The notes: generated by a model from the letters alone, not told the origin. A DNA stretch of 49,647 nucleotides from Nitrospirales bacterium (GCA_009377845.1 WHTE01000009.1:1-49647), one strand, 5' to 3'. Shown: positions 28,517 through 37,488, numbered from the stretch's first letter. Translations and numbers: made by a program.

Positions 28517-29842
28517 TTATCCCTGAATCACAGCATTTTGATACACGAACTGCAAGGCTTTTTCCGCTTTCATCCGTTCGCGGAACTCCTCCTGAGCCCC
28601 CTGACCTCCTGCTTCCACCATGCGTTGAATTTCTGCAACCGGAAGTTTCAAGGAGGTCGCCAGTTTTTTAATTTCGGCCTTGACCTCATCCTCAGTGACA
28701 TGGAGATCTTCCTTTTGGGCAATCGCATCAAGAATCAAGCTCAGCTTCACACGCCGCTTGGCTTCCGGGTGCAGCTCTTGTTGAAGCCGTTTGGCCTCTT
28801 CTTGTAAACGAATGGGCTCCTCCAGATCATCTTCCCGATGAGCATGGCGATGTTCCTTGAGCATTTTTTGCCGGACGAGCGTTTGTAGCTCCCGTTCAAT
28901 CAAAACCTCGGGAATTTCGAAGTGATGCATCTGCACCAGACGCTCGATGACTTGATCTTTGTATCCTTCTTCGATGTCCTGTTTCAGAAAATTATCCAAT
29001 TGGGTTTTGATCGTGGTTTTTAAGTGTTCCAGTGAATCGTATTCGCCGCAATCCTTGGCGAATTCATCATCCAAGTCGGGTAATTTCTGTTCTTTGACGG
29101 CGTCGACTGTCACCCTGAGAACCATCGTTCTCCCCGCGAGGTGGGTATCAGGGTGATTGGCGGGGTAGGGCTGCGGGACCTCAATTGTGTCCCCGGCTTT
29201 TTTCCCGATCAAATACTCATCTAACTCCACGCCCAGAATCGGAGACTTGGATCCGACTTGATGGAGATGCCCTTTTTTCTGAGTCCCTTCCAACGGCCGG
29301 TCATCCACAAACCCCTCGATGGACAACACCGCATGCAATTCTTCCCGAAGAGGAGTTCCTTCAGGAACCGCGTCGAGTTGGGCATGTTGCCCACGCAGGG
29401 TCTGCAGAGCCTTTTCTACCTGATCATCCGTGATGGTGCGGGCATCCCGTTTCAATGAAATAGGATTCGGTGGTCGATAGTCCCTCAATTGAATCATGGG
29501 CTTTATTTCCACGGTAGCCGTGAAGGTAAACGCCGTATTGGGCTTGACTGTCATCCGTTCCAAGGGTGGAATCTCAACCAAAATCGGGACCACTCCGGCT
29601 TCTTTCACAGCCCGTTGGTAATAATCCGGCACCAACCGTTGGACCACGTCTTGCTCCACAAGTTGCGCATACCGTTTTTCTAATAATTCCACCGGGGCTT
29701 TGCCCGGTCGAAATCCAGGAATTTTAGCTTGACGCCTCAGCTGGGCATAAACCTTTTGAAACTCACTTTTGACGGCTTCTTCGGGAACTTCAATTTTTAA
29801 AGACCGTTTGACCGGCCCGAGTTCTGTCACTTCTAACTTCAT
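28517..29842 (-). CDS. tig: Trigger factor, ribosome-bound chaperone and prolyl isomerase
   Basis: Binds nascent chains at the ribosome exit. The N-terminal ribosome-binding domain carries the signature region PGFRPGKAP (close to the G-F-R-x-G-K-x-P loop). The FKBP-type isomerase domain covers residues about 150-240 (AVLSIEGFVDDRPLEGT, LGVELDEYLIGKKAGD), followed by a helical C-terminal chaperone domain. I start at ATG 29842 (MKLEVTELGPVKRSLKIEVP), eleven bases after AAGGA; the ATG at 29854 lies inside that site. It leads the tig-clpP-clpX operon, 59 bases after the tRNA-Leu gene. Confidence 0.95.
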   Translation of the reverse strand: MKLEVTELGPVKRSLKIEVPEEAVKSEFQKVYAQLRRQAKIPGFRPGKAPVELLEKRYAQLVEQDVVQRLVPDYYQRAVKEAGVVPILVEIPPLERMTVKPNTAFTFTATVEIKPMIQLRDYRPPNPISLKRDARTITDDQVEKALQTLRGQHAQLDAVPEGTPLREELHAVLSIEGFVDDRPLEGTQKKGHLHQVGSKSPILGVELDEYLIGKKAGDTIEVPQPYPANHPDTHLAGRTMVLRVTVDAVKEQKLPDLDDEFAKDCGEYDSLEHLKTTIKTQLDNFLKQDIEEGYKDQVIERLVQMHHFEIPEVLIERELQTLVRQKMLKEHRHAHREDDLEEPIRLQEEAKRLQQELHPEAKRRVKLSLILDAIAQKEDLHVTEDEVKAEIKKLATSLKLPVAEIQRMVEAGGQGAQEEFRERMKAEKALQFVYQNAVIQG

Positions 29843-29897
29843 AAGACGATTCATCCTTGTAAAAACGCCCGATTAAGACTGATAATGTTGAAAAAAA

Positions 29898-29980
29898 TGG
29901 TGCGAGAGGGGGGACTTGAACCCCCACGGTTACCCACGAGATCCTAAGTCTCGCGCGTCTGCCAGTTCCGCCACTCTCGC
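29898..29980 (-). tRNA. tRNA-Leu (anticodon UAG)
   Basis: Class II tRNA. The acceptor stem GCGAGAG pairs with CTCTCGC. The anticodon stem-loop is CGAGA-CTTAGGA-TCTCG, giving anticodon TAG. A long variable arm and the T-loop GGTTCAAGTCC are present, and the 3' CCA is encoded (29898-29900). It reads CUN leucine codons. It lies directly upstream of tig on the same strand. Confidence 0.97.
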
Positions 29981-30465
29981 TCGTAACCGCTTTCGCCTCA
30001 CTCAATAAGGTCGAGAGGACTTTCCCAATCTAGACATCAAGGTGGAGGAGAAGACCGCCTGTACCGAATTCTATTATAAAACGTCCATCTCCTTCAGGCC
30101 ATCCTAAAATGCAGTCAATGAAAATTCTCCTCTTGGGAGGCCCGTGGCAGGCAAAAAAAAACTTGAAAGGGACTGGTCAATGCTTGTCCCGAGGATCGAC
30201 GAGGGAAGGCCCGCCTTCTGACCCGACCAGCTCCGGCACGCCAAGACATGCCTATTCCCGTGGCAAAGCCGCACGGAATCGTGAGGAGTAAAGGAGAAAA
30301 GATGTATTCGGCAGTTTAAAACCATGCATCTTTTGAGTCCTACTTCTTACCCCTCACGCCTCACTTTTCACTTTTTACGGGCCTTGGAACACCGCTGGCA
30401 GGATCTGTTAACACTAGAGTATTTCCTCTTGCTAGACTTGAGAGAGTCGGGTAAGGTAGGGCCCT
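29981..30465. other. Intergenic stretch with repeat copy B
   Basis: No gene seen. It holds the tRNA-Leu upstream region, a small hairpin (GAAGGCCCGCCTTC near 30203-30217) and the second copy of the dispersed repeat. The end is the leader of the small gene at 30466. Confidence 0.35.
30278..30370. repeat. Dispersed degenerate repeat, copy B
   Basis: ATCGTGAGGAGTAAAGG at the left and CTTCTTACCCCTCACGCCTC then ACTTTTCAC at the right make imperfect inverted arms. It is followed by a GGAACACCGCTGGCAGGA phrase that echoes the one after copy A (GGAGCACGCCGCTGTCGGA). Confidence 0.6.
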
Positions 30466-30711
30466 ATGACATTGAAGCAGCTCTATCAAGATATTTACCA
30501 GAAATTTCTGGAAAAAAAAGATCGGTATCAGGGGTACGATTTTCAAGAATCGCCCGTGGGATCCGCGACTCCCCCCTCCCCAACTTTTGCGGAAAAATTA
30601 AAACCGTGGACCTTGAACCGTCCCAGCCGGCTAAAAAAGATCAGGCAGGCACGTGATCAGCGTCAACAGGACATCATCAATATAAAATCCCCACCTCCGG
30701 CAAATCGGTAA
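30466..30711 (+). CDS. Small basic hypothetical protein (81 aa)
   Basis: A short, hydrophilic, strongly basic product with no membrane segment. Residues 1-25 are predicted helical (LKQLYQDIYQKFLEKKDRY); the rest is rich in Lys, Arg, Pro and Gln. An AAGG lies about nine bases before the ATG. It ends 25 bases before the membrane-protein gene at 30737 and is probably co-transcribed with it. No family recognised; it could still be chance. Confidence 0.45.
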   Translation: MTLKQLYQDIYQKFLEKKDRYQGYDFQESPVGSATPPSPTFAEKLKPWTLNRPSRLKKIRQARDQRQQDIINIKSPPPANR

Positions 30712-30736
30712 GAACTGCGGAGCAGCCTCTCCCCTC

Positions 30737-31543
30737 ATGCAGGGTTTCTTTCAGGCAACAGTTCGATTATACCGACAAGCCCTGCTCGCCTCGATCCAAT
30801 CTTTTGCACGGGCTTGGATCCTTATCCCCGTCCTTATGGGCTTTGCCCTGGGCCTGGTAATCGTCACCTCCCTCATCGCTCCCCTTGGAATGATCGGAGG
30901 ATTCATCCTGGGCGCGCTCAATGCCCTCGTCATTGGGGCCACTCTCAGTCTTACCGAGCAGGCTGTCCTTGGCGCCCGGCGCGTGACTTGGCAGGATATC
31001 CCACACAGTATAGGCCAATACTTCTGGGACGTCATTTCCGTTGGTTTTATGGTGTGGTTCCCCTTGTTATTCCTCGAAATTGGACTCCAGGCCAATCCGT
31101 ATCAACCGCTGATTGTCGCAGCGATTTTTTTCTTAATTTTTGTGCTGTTCAATCCAGTGCCCGAAGTGATCTACCAGAGCCGGACCGGATCCGCCCTCGA
31201 AGTCGTTCGGGAAAGTTATGAATTTGTCGTTGAAAATTGGATCGAATGGTTCCTGCCAGCGGCCATCGCCTTCGCCCCATTTGGGCTCACCTTTTTCTTC
31301 CAGATGTCCAGCCAGGCGGGAAGGCGTGGAGGGTTAGACTTCTGGCATCTCATCACTTTGCCCTTTACCGTTTTATCCGAATGGCTCTCTTTTTTAGGAA
31401 TATCTTCCGACGTGAGTTTTCTCATCGTCCTGGTGCTCACCCCCATTGTGACCGTGTTCATGCTGCTCTTTCGGGGCCATTTGTTTGCAGCCCTGCATCG
31501 AACTTCCCGTCGCCAACGGATGTTCCAATCCCGAACATCCTGA
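30737..31543 (+). CDS. Multi-span membrane protein of unknown function
   Basis: The 268-residue product has about five to six hydrophobic segments: residues 25-45, 48-72, 100-120, 122-142, 170-192 and 222-250. Between them lie a TEQAVLGARRVTWQDI loop and a VPEVIYQSRTGSALEVVRESYEFVVENWIEWFLP stretch (cited in part: EVIYQSRTGS). This layout resembles uncharacterised integral membrane proteins with long helices near the membrane surface. There are no transporter or enzyme motifs. It lies at the inner membrane by prediction. Function unknown. Confidence 0.8.
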   Translation: MQGFFQATVRLYRQALLASIQSFARAWILIPVLMGFALGLVIVTSLIAPLGMIGGFILGALNALVIGATLSLTEQAVLGARRVTWQDIPHSIGQYFWDVISVGFMVWFPLLFLEIGLQANPYQPLIVAAIFFLIFVLFNPVPEVIYQSRTGSALEVVRESYEFVVENWIEWFLPAAIAFAPFGLTFFFQMSSQAGRRGGLDFWHLITLPFTVLSEWLSFLGISSDVSFLIVLVLTPIVTVFMLLFRGHLFAALHRTSRRQRMFQSRTS

Positions 31544-32037
31544 TTCTCTCACCTGTTGGGCAAGAGCAACTTGCTCAACTCTCTCTTAGGGATTGTTCAA
31601 ACATTCAACCATTCTTTCAAGCGCGATTGTATCTAAGGGATTTCTCACATCACCGAAAGACAAGGAATGGTCAAAAAGCCTGTTCACCTACGAGCAGGGG
31701 CAACGGCGAACCAGGTTCAGAAAAAAATCCCGCACGGAATCGTAAGAAGTAAGGGGTGAGACGTCAGGGTGGGATTGGGAAAAAACACGCGCCACATTCT
31801 TTCTCCTCACGGTTCATTTTGTACCAACCATGAAACCGCCGCTGGGGGATATTTTCAACATCCCCGACCGGTTGCTTGTCGCCCCCAGACCCCCATGGTA
31901 ATATGGGACCCTTTCACCAAACAGACCACAGCCACAAGTGAGAGAACAATTGATGTGGGATTTATAAATATCCCCTCCAAAAAGGATTTGGCTTCATAAT
32001 AAAGGTTCATTCGCCGGAATACCGGGTAACCAATCGC
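31544..32037. other. Intergenic stretch with repeat copy C, before tRNA-Ser
   Basis: No gene seen. It includes the third copy of the dispersed repeat and a TTTTCAACATCCCC phrase related to one found after copy A. A promoter for the tRNA should lie near the right end, but I could not pick a clear one. Confidence 0.35.
31739..31820. repeat. Dispersed degenerate repeat, copy C
   Basis: Starts ATCGTAAGAAGTAAGGGG, preceded by CGCACGGA as in copy B, and ends TTCTTTCTCCTCACGGTTCA. It is the most diverged of the three copies. Confidence 0.55.
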
Positions 32038-32131
32038 GGAGAGGTGCGAGAGCGGCCGAATCGGCGTGACTGGAAATCACGTGTGCCAGCAATGGTACCG
32101 ACCGTGGGTTCGAACCCCACCCTCTCCGCCA
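32038..32131 (+). tRNA. tRNA-Ser (anticodon GGA)
   Basis: Class II tRNA. The acceptor stem GGAGAGG pairs with CCTCTCC. The anticodon stem-loop is CGTGA-CTGGAAA-TCACG, anticodon GGA. A long variable arm, the T-loop GGTTCGAACCC, G73 and an encoded CCA (32129-32131) are present. It decodes UCC/UCU. Confidence 0.97.
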
Positions 32132-32222
32132 TACTTGGTCCGCCATCGCCATGAGGGTGCCGATTTCCTGAGTCGGTTTCCTCCCCGGTCCATGATGCGA
32201 TGGATCATCGAGACTGCACTTA

Positions 32223-32323
32223 GGGGCTGGGCCCTGTGCAACAGAATCCTGCGAACCCCGCCAGGTCCGGAAGGAAGCAACGGTAAGTGGGCGAGTCTGT
32301 GTGCCGCAGGATCACCTGGCCCC
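32223..32323 (+). ncRNA. ffs: Signal recognition particle RNA (bacterial small type)
   Basis: The apical loop region CCAGGTCCGGAAGGAAGCAACGGTAAGTG is the hallmark Ffh-binding hairpin (cited in part: GTCCGGAAGGAAGCA). GGGGCTGG at the 5' end pairs with CCTGGCCCC at the 3' end, giving a rod of about 100 bases. It forms SRP with Ffh for co-translational targeting. It lies between tRNA-Ser and dnaX, a widespread arrangement. Confidence 0.95.
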
Positions 32324-32415
32324 GACTAACTTTGAGGAGTGCATCCGTGCCTTTTAACCGGTAGTCAGCCCTCAAAGATGATGAACGAAGTCCCATTTCC
32401 TGCATAACCCTGATT

Positions 32416-34245
32416 ATGGAATTCCAAGTTTCAGCTCGAAAATACCGCCCAACCAGCTTCAACGAAGTCCTGGGGCAGGCTCATGTCGTGCAAACGCTTA
32501 TCAATACGATCGACCGCAAGCGGGTGGCCCATGCCTATGTCTTCTCCGGCATGCGGGGAGTCGGAAAAACCACCGTCGCCCGCATATTGGCTAAATCCCT
32601 CAACTGTGAACAGGGCCCTACCAGCCGCCCCTGTGGAACCTGCCCAAGTTGCGTGGAAATAACTCGTGGCAATTCCGTCGATGTGATTGAGATTGACGGG
32701 GCTTCGAATACCGGCGTGGACGATGTTCGGGAACTTCGGGAAAATGTCAAATTTGCACCGTTTCATGGCACCTACCGGGTCTACATCATTGACGAAGTCC
32801 ACATGCTTTCCAACTCAGCCTTCAATGCCCTGCTCAAAACGTTGGAAGAACCGCCGAGTCATTCCGTCTTTATTTTTGCGACGACCGAAGTTCATAAAAT
32901 TCCCGCCACCATTCTTTCCCGCTGTCAGCACTTTACCTTTCGACGAATTTCCCGTTTTGAAATCATCAAACAACTGCGCCACGTCGCGACACAAACCGGC
33001 GTGACCGTGGAAGATCGAAGCCTATCGGCCCTGGCTCGAGCCAGTGAAGGAAGCATGCGAGACGCGTTGAGCCTTCTGGATCAGGCCGTATCCTTCGGCG
33101 GAGAGCACATACAGCATGAAGATTTAGAAGTGCTGATCGGGTCCGTGCCCGATGAACTCGTCCGGCTCATGATTGAAGCCATTCTCGGTCACCAGGCCTC
33201 CCAAACCATGTCTCTCGTGGGACAGTTGATCGATCAAGGGTTTGATGTCCGAGTGTATTGCCGGGAAATATTGGAGCGATTTCGAAATCTGCTGGTGGCA
33301 TGCGTGGTCTCGTCACGCCCACAGGTACAAAGCCTCCTTGAATTAGGAGACGAAGAAGTCGATCTGGCCATTGCGCAAGCCCGGCAACTCTCCGAGCCCT
33401 ATTTGCAAGCCCTTTTTGCCATTTTCTCGCGAACAGAGGACGGTCTCCGGGGAAGTTCGCACCCACGATTCCTCATAGAAGCCGCAGTGGTGCGAGCAGC
33501 CCTTCTCGATCCCGTCACCGTGACTTCCATCGGAATCGAACAGAAAGCCAGCGCACCGCCTCAATCCGCTCCACAAACAAAAGCTTCGCCACCTGTTGCA
33601 TCGGCTCCTGCTCCCGCAAGACCTGCCAAGATCCAGGCGCCCACGGAAAAACCGGTGGCTACTCCAAACCAGCCACGTCCCAAGCCCAGTGGTGGAGCAA
33701 CGAATATGTTTCCCTCCCCAACACCCCCAGGTGAGGGAAAACCGGTGGCGCCAAAAATTGCGTCCGCCAAGGGAGAACCCTCCAGGCCATCACCCCAAAC
33801 AGTCGCTCAGCCCTCGTCGGCCCCCCCGGTGACGTTAAACTGGGAACAGGTGGTCGAACGGGTGATCGACGACCATCCGAATATCGGGAGTTTCCTGGAG
33901 AAGGGGAGTGTCGTGACCATGACCGCAGACCAAGTCGTCTTGGGATATACCAAAAGAGATTCGATCGCTCGCTGGCGAACCGACAAACCTGAAAATCGCA
34001 TTCTTATTGGTCAAATATGCGAGGAATACACCGGCCGCCCCATGAAAATCCAAGTCATTGAATTTCAAGACGGCCAAGACCACCCGCCTTCGATCGGTGA
34101 ATTACGAGCAAAAAAAAAACTCGAACACGACCAGGATCTGATTGAAAACGTGAAAGCCCACCCCCTGGTAAAACAGGCATTAGAATTGTTTGGTGGGCAA
34201 GTAGTATCGGCCCAAAGAATCCCGCAAAAAGAGGAGGCAAGCTAA
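32416..34245 (+). CDS. dnaX: DNA polymerase III subunit tau/gamma
   Basis: Clamp-loader ATPase. Walker A GMRGVGKTT ends at Lys51-Thr52. A zinc module has Cys64, Cys73, Cys76 and Cys79. Walker B is DEVH (126-129), and the sensor motif follows (TILSRCQHF). Domain III is helical. A Pro/Ala-rich linker (residues about 375-470) leads to a C-terminal domain that would bind the polymerase and helicase. The length of 609 is normal for tau. A run of ten A lies at 34110-34119 near the 3' end, too late to give a usual gamma form. No clear ribosome-binding site precedes the ATG. It leads dnaX-ybaB-recR. Confidence 0.96.
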   Translation: MEFQVSARKYRPTSFNEVLGQAHVVQTLINTIDRKRVAHAYVFSGMRGVGKTTVARILAKSLNCEQGPTSRPCGTCPSCVEITRGNSVDVIEIDGASNTGVDDVRELRENVKFAPFHGTYRVYIIDEVHMLSNSAFNALLKTLEEPPSHSVFIFATTEVHKIPATILSRCQHFTFRRISRFEIIKQLRHVATQTGVTVEDRSLSALARASEGSMRDALSLLDQAVSFGGEHIQHEDLEVLIGSVPDELVRLMIEAILGHQASQTMSLVGQLIDQGFDVRVYCREILERFRNLLVACVVSSRPQVQSLLELGDEEVDLAIAQARQLSEPYLQALFAIFSRTEDGLRGSSHPRFLIEAAVVRAALLDPVTVTSIGIEQKASAPPQSAPQTKASPPVASAPAPARPAKIQAPTEKPVATPNQPRPKPSGGATNMFPSPTPPGEGKPVAPKIASAKGEPSRPSPQTVAQPSSAPPVTLNWEQVVERVIDDHPNIGSFLEKGSVVTMTADQVVLGYTKRDSIARWRTDKPENRILIGQICEEYTGRPMKIQVIEFQDGQDHPPSIGELRAKKKLEHDQDLIENVKAHPLVKQALELFGGQVVSAQRIPQKEEAS

Positions 34246-34571
34246 TGTCAAAAAATCCATTCTCCAATATGGGCAATTTATTGAAACAAGCCCAGGCCAT
34301 GCAGGAAAAAATGGGAAAAATTCAAGAGGAGGCCGCCACGAAAACCGTCGAGGCCTCAGCAGGAGGCGGCATGGTGACCGTGCAAGCCAACGGGGCCATG
34401 CAAATTACCAAGTTGACCATCGATCCGGAAGTGTTGAAATCCGGTGACCATGACATGCTGCAAGATTTAATCGTGGCCGCGTCCAACGAGGCATTGCGAA
34501 AGGCCAAAGAGCTGATGGCCGAAGAAATGAAATCCCTCACCGGAGGGATGGGCATTCCCGGTATGTTTTAA
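34245..34571 (+). CDS. ybaB: YbaB/EbfC-family nucleoid-associated protein
   Basis: Small DNA-binding dimer. It has the family pattern: N-terminal helix LLKQAQAMQEKMGKIQEE, strands VEASAGGGMVTVQANGAMQITKLTIDP, and a final helix LIVAASNEALRKAKELMAEEM. The start ATG overlaps the dnaX stop (TAATG), with GAGGAGG just upstream, so translation is coupled. It lies between dnaX and recR as in most bacteria. Length 108. Confidence 0.96.
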   Translation: MSKNPFSNMGNLLKQAQAMQEKMGKIQEEAATKTVEASAGGGMVTVQANGAMQITKLTIDPEVLKSGDHDMLQDLIVAASNEALRKAKELMAEEMKSLTGGMGIPGMF

Positions 34572-34590
34572 CTAGCAAGTGAGGTTCATC

Positions 34591-35229
34591 GTGCTGGAAA
34601 CCACTACGACAAAAAACACCAGAGTCAATGGCCAGTCTCAAGGTCTTGTTGCTCGTCTCAGCCGGGAACTCGTGCGGTTGCCGGGCATTGGACAAAAAAC
34701 TGCCCAACGCTTGGCCTTTCATCTCATGAAAACGGACAAGGAAGAGGCGCTTCGACTGGCGGATGCCATTCGTGATGTAAAGGAACGGGTCTCCTTCTGT
34801 ACCCAATGCCGAAATATCGCCGAAGGCCCGCTCTGCGAGATTTGCCTGGACCCGAAACGGGACACCACCACCATTCTCGTGGTGGAAGAACCCAGTACTT
34901 TGCATGCCATCGAACAAAGCCGCGCCTTTCGAGGCCTGTATCACGTGCTCTATGGAGCACTCTCTCCTCTGGACGGAATCGGGCCGGCAGATATCCGCAC
35001 ACATGATCTGGAAAACCGTGTCCAGAATGGAGAATTCAAGGAAGTCATCGTAGCCACCAATCCCACCATTGAGGGAGAGGCCACCGCGATTTACCTGACC
35101 AAGCGGTTGAAACCGCTGGGTGTGAAGGTCTCCCGTATAGCCTATGGCATTCCAGTGGGCATGGACATCGAATATGCCGATGAAGTCACCCTTCTGAAAT
35201 CCATCGAAGGCCGACGCGATCTCGGGTAG
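34591..35229 (+). CDS. recR: Recombination mediator protein RecR
   Basis: Works with RecF and RecO to load RecA at gaps. A helix-hairpin-helix (LVRLPGIGQKTAQRLAFHLM) comes first. A Cys4 zinc finger (CTQCRNIAEGPLCEIC) and a Toprim domain (ILVVEEPSTLHAIE, LYHVLYGALSPLDGIGP, EVIVATNPTIEGEATA) follow, ending with a Walker-like SRIAYGIPVGMDIEYAD block. I choose GTG 34591 over GTG 34579 because AGTGAGGT sits five bases before it. The product is about 212 residues, close to the family's 200. Confidence 0.96.
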   Translation: MLETTTTKNTRVNGQSQGLVARLSRELVRLPGIGQKTAQRLAFHLMKTDKEEALRLADAIRDVKERVSFCTQCRNIAEGPLCEICLDPKRDTTTILVVEEPSTLHAIEQSRAFRGLYHVLYGALSPLDGIGPADIRTHDLENRVQNGEFKEVIVATNPTIEGEATAIYLTKRLKPLGVKVSRIAYGIPVGMDIEYADEVTLLKSIEGRRDLG

Positions 35230-35241
35230 CGAAAAGGAAGG

Positions 35242-35976
35242 TCACCGTTTCGCCAAGACCTTCTGTTCGATTTGTTCGAATTGTTGGGGAAAGAAGCCTA
35301 ACCACATCCCGACCTGCCGGATCTCATCCCGCCATTTCCTCTCATAGGCTCCTTCAGCCAACGCAAACGTGATGAAGTCCGTAAGGGTCTGACTGACTTT
35401 TTGCTCTCCCACGCCATCCGCAAACAATTTGGGGATCGTGAACCCTTGCGACAAGCGAAGGAGATTATCTTTTTCTTGAGAGGGAAGATCCAAATGGCGA
35501 AGAACTGCACGAAGCCGCTTGAAGTCAGGATCAAACGCCCGTTCAATCGCACAGGCAAAAAGGCCACCAAGATTATAGCGCTCAGTGGGGGAAAGCGGTT
35601 CCGCTTGCGTCTTCGGCTTGCCTGATCGAAGCGAGGTTGAAACTGGACGACTTGGATTCCTGGTGGCCACCTTCTTTGTGTTGGCCGACCCTTCCTTCTT
35701 TTTAGAAACCGAACTCTTTTTCTTTGTGACAACAGATTTTTGAGCAGACGTTTTTTTGGAGACTGCTTTTTTCGAGGAACCGGTTGGTTTCTTTAAGGAA
35801 GCCTTTCCCTTCCCTTTGGGTTTTGACGCGGCTTTTACAGCCTTTCCTTTCTTCGCAGTCCCCGAACTCTTGGAAGAAGAGGCCGGTTTGGCTTTGTTGG
35901 CTACAGATTTTTTCTTCGAGACCTTTTTCGTGGAAACTTTAGGAGATGCCTTGCGAACGGGTTTCTTCTTGGCCAT
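35242..35976 (-). CDS. Lysine-rich (histone H1-like) protein with a TerB-like C-terminal domain
   Basis: Residues 1-125 are almost only Lys, Ser, Ala, Thr and Pro (KKPVRKASPKVSTKKVSKKK and similar), like histone H1-type tails that bind nucleic acid. Residues about 130-244 form a helical domain: NLGGLFACAIERAFDPDFKR, LSQGFTIPKLFADGVGE, FITFALAEGAYERKWRDEIRQVGMWLGFFP. It resembles TerB/DjlA-N acid-rich helical folds, though the usual acidic metal motif is not clear. It is convergent with recR and ends 12 bases from it. A role at the nucleoid or with RNA is a guess. Confidence 0.72.
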   Translation of the reverse strand: MAKKKPVRKASPKVSTKKVSKKKSVANKAKPASSSKSSGTAKKGKAVKAASKPKGKGKASLKKPTGSSKKAVSKKTSAQKSVVTKKKSSVSKKKEGSANTKKVATRNPSRPVSTSLRSGKPKTQAEPLSPTERYNLGGLFACAIERAFDPDFKRLRAVLRHLDLPSQEKDNLLRLSQGFTIPKLFADGVGEQKVSQTLTDFITFALAEGAYERKWRDEIRQVGMWLGFFPQQFEQIEQKVLAKR

Positions 35977-36109
35977 GCAAAGTCCTTTCTATGGAGAAGT
36001 AAAAAAACCAACCAAACGACGGGTCAGAAGAAAAATGATAGCCTTTCCCGCAAGCTCCAGCAATATGTTAGGAATGAAGGAGCCCAATCGAACAACATCC
36101 CTGGAATGA

Positions 36110-36382
<273 letters not shown>

Positions 36383-36401
36383 AAACCAACAACCGAGGAA
36401 C

Positions 36402-36519
36402 AGGATGGTCAAAATGAACCTTCAGCGCGACCGTAGCGAGCGAAGGGACGAAACGTACTCGTGTACGTTGAGTTCCTAAACGAAGCGGGAACAACGCTGA
36501 GGACCATTTTCACCATCCT
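36402..36519. repeat. Palindromic intergenic element (118 bp)
   Basis: The left arm 36402-36427 and right arm 36495-36519 are imperfect inverted copies: AGGATGGTCAAAATGAACC against GGACCATTTTCACCATCCT. Between them lies a nested hairpin centred on GTACTCGTGTAC with a CGTAGCGAGCGAAGGGACGA flank. The right arm touches the aldolase stop codon. The pattern recalls abundant intergenic palindromes I associate with Nitrospira genomes. Confidence 0.75.
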
Positions 36520-36520
36520 A

Positions 36521-37117
36521 TTAAGGAGAGACGCCGCTTTTCAGGACAATTTCGCAGATATGATCCAGCCGTTCGATATGCTCGTAGGCAGACCAGGGGT
36601 CGTGTGCTATGGAGCAGACTCCGTGGTTGGCCTGACCGACAATATCGTAGTCCCCCGCAGGATTCGCTGCCGTCACTCCCAGAGCCTTGGCTGTGGCCTC
36701 GCCGAGTTCCTTGCTGATAGCCGGAAGGGCAGGGACAGCCGGACCAATACGGGTATAACGGTAAATCTCGGGAAAATCTTTGCAGATTTTCTGCAGGTCG
36801 AATCCTCGATACATGGCCGCGACCACGTGGGTTGGATGCACATGCACCACCGCACGGGTCCGAGTCATCCCTCTGGTCAACAGGTAATGCATGTGCAGTT
36901 CCCCAGACGGGTTCGTGCCGGGCGGGATCTGCAAATGGCCGTTGGCCAATTTTATTTTGACCATGTGTTCCGGGTGGACGATCGTCTTCCGCCAGCCTGA
37001 AGGAGTGACATACAGATACACACTCCTCGCACGCCGGAGGCTACAGTTGCCATCCCGTGAAGTAATCCAGCCTCGTTCGTAACAACGTCGTAGGACATCT
37101 CCAATTGCGGTAATCAT
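36521..37117 (-). CDS. Class II aldolase/adducin-family protein
   Basis: Zinc-dependent aldolase fold. The residues expected are seen: the catalytic Glu and His in SGELHMHY, the zinc-binding His pair in VVHVHPTHV, and a third His in ANHGVC. DGNCSLR replaces the usual GNxS phosphate-binding loop. A KTIVHPEHMVKI block follows it. The substrate could be a sugar phosphate (fuculose, rhamnulose, methylthioribulose), but the sequence does not say which. I start at ATG 37117, which has AGGAG nine bases ahead, rather than at 37186. The product is 198 residues. It stands alone. Confidence 0.85.
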   Translation of the reverse strand: MITAIGDVLRRCYERGWITSRDGNCSLRRARSVYLYVTPSGWRKTIVHPEHMVKIKLANGHLQIPPGTNPSGELHMHYLLTRGMTRTRAVVHVHPTHVVAAMYRGFDLQKICKDFPEIYRYTRIGPAVPALPAISKELGEATAKALGVTAANPAGDYDIVGQANHGVCSIAHDPWSAYEHIERLDHICEIVLKSGVSP

Positions 37118-37488
37118 CTCGTTTCTCCTTTCGCCCGGGTCATCGTCTGTCCATCGTGAGGTGTAACCGGAAACGTTCGTCTCCAAACCGGGGAGTAGAA
37201 GGTTCCCCTTTCTGGCCCAACCTCTTATTAACAGGAGAGTATAATTGATACATCTCGCTGTTTGAAGGTTTAGCTACGTGACAACAATTTTCAAGAGGTA
37301 TTTTTATCATCATTCAGATCATTTCATTCGCCGTCCGCCTATGAGAGCTCTCCTGTGAGGATTTTTCATTCCAGGACGATAGTTGGCTATTCCGGGCGTG
37401 GTCTCGGCGGGTTCAGCCAAGAGAAAAGAGGCGGGGAAGGAAATGTGCTTGGTCTTGATGATATTGTTGGGCACGCATGCATCCCTCG
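37118..37488. other. Intergenic stretch between aldolase and TraB-family genes
   Basis: No gene found. It contains the upstream region of the aldolase gene and the downstream end of the TraB-family gene. No clear terminator. Confidence 0.3.
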
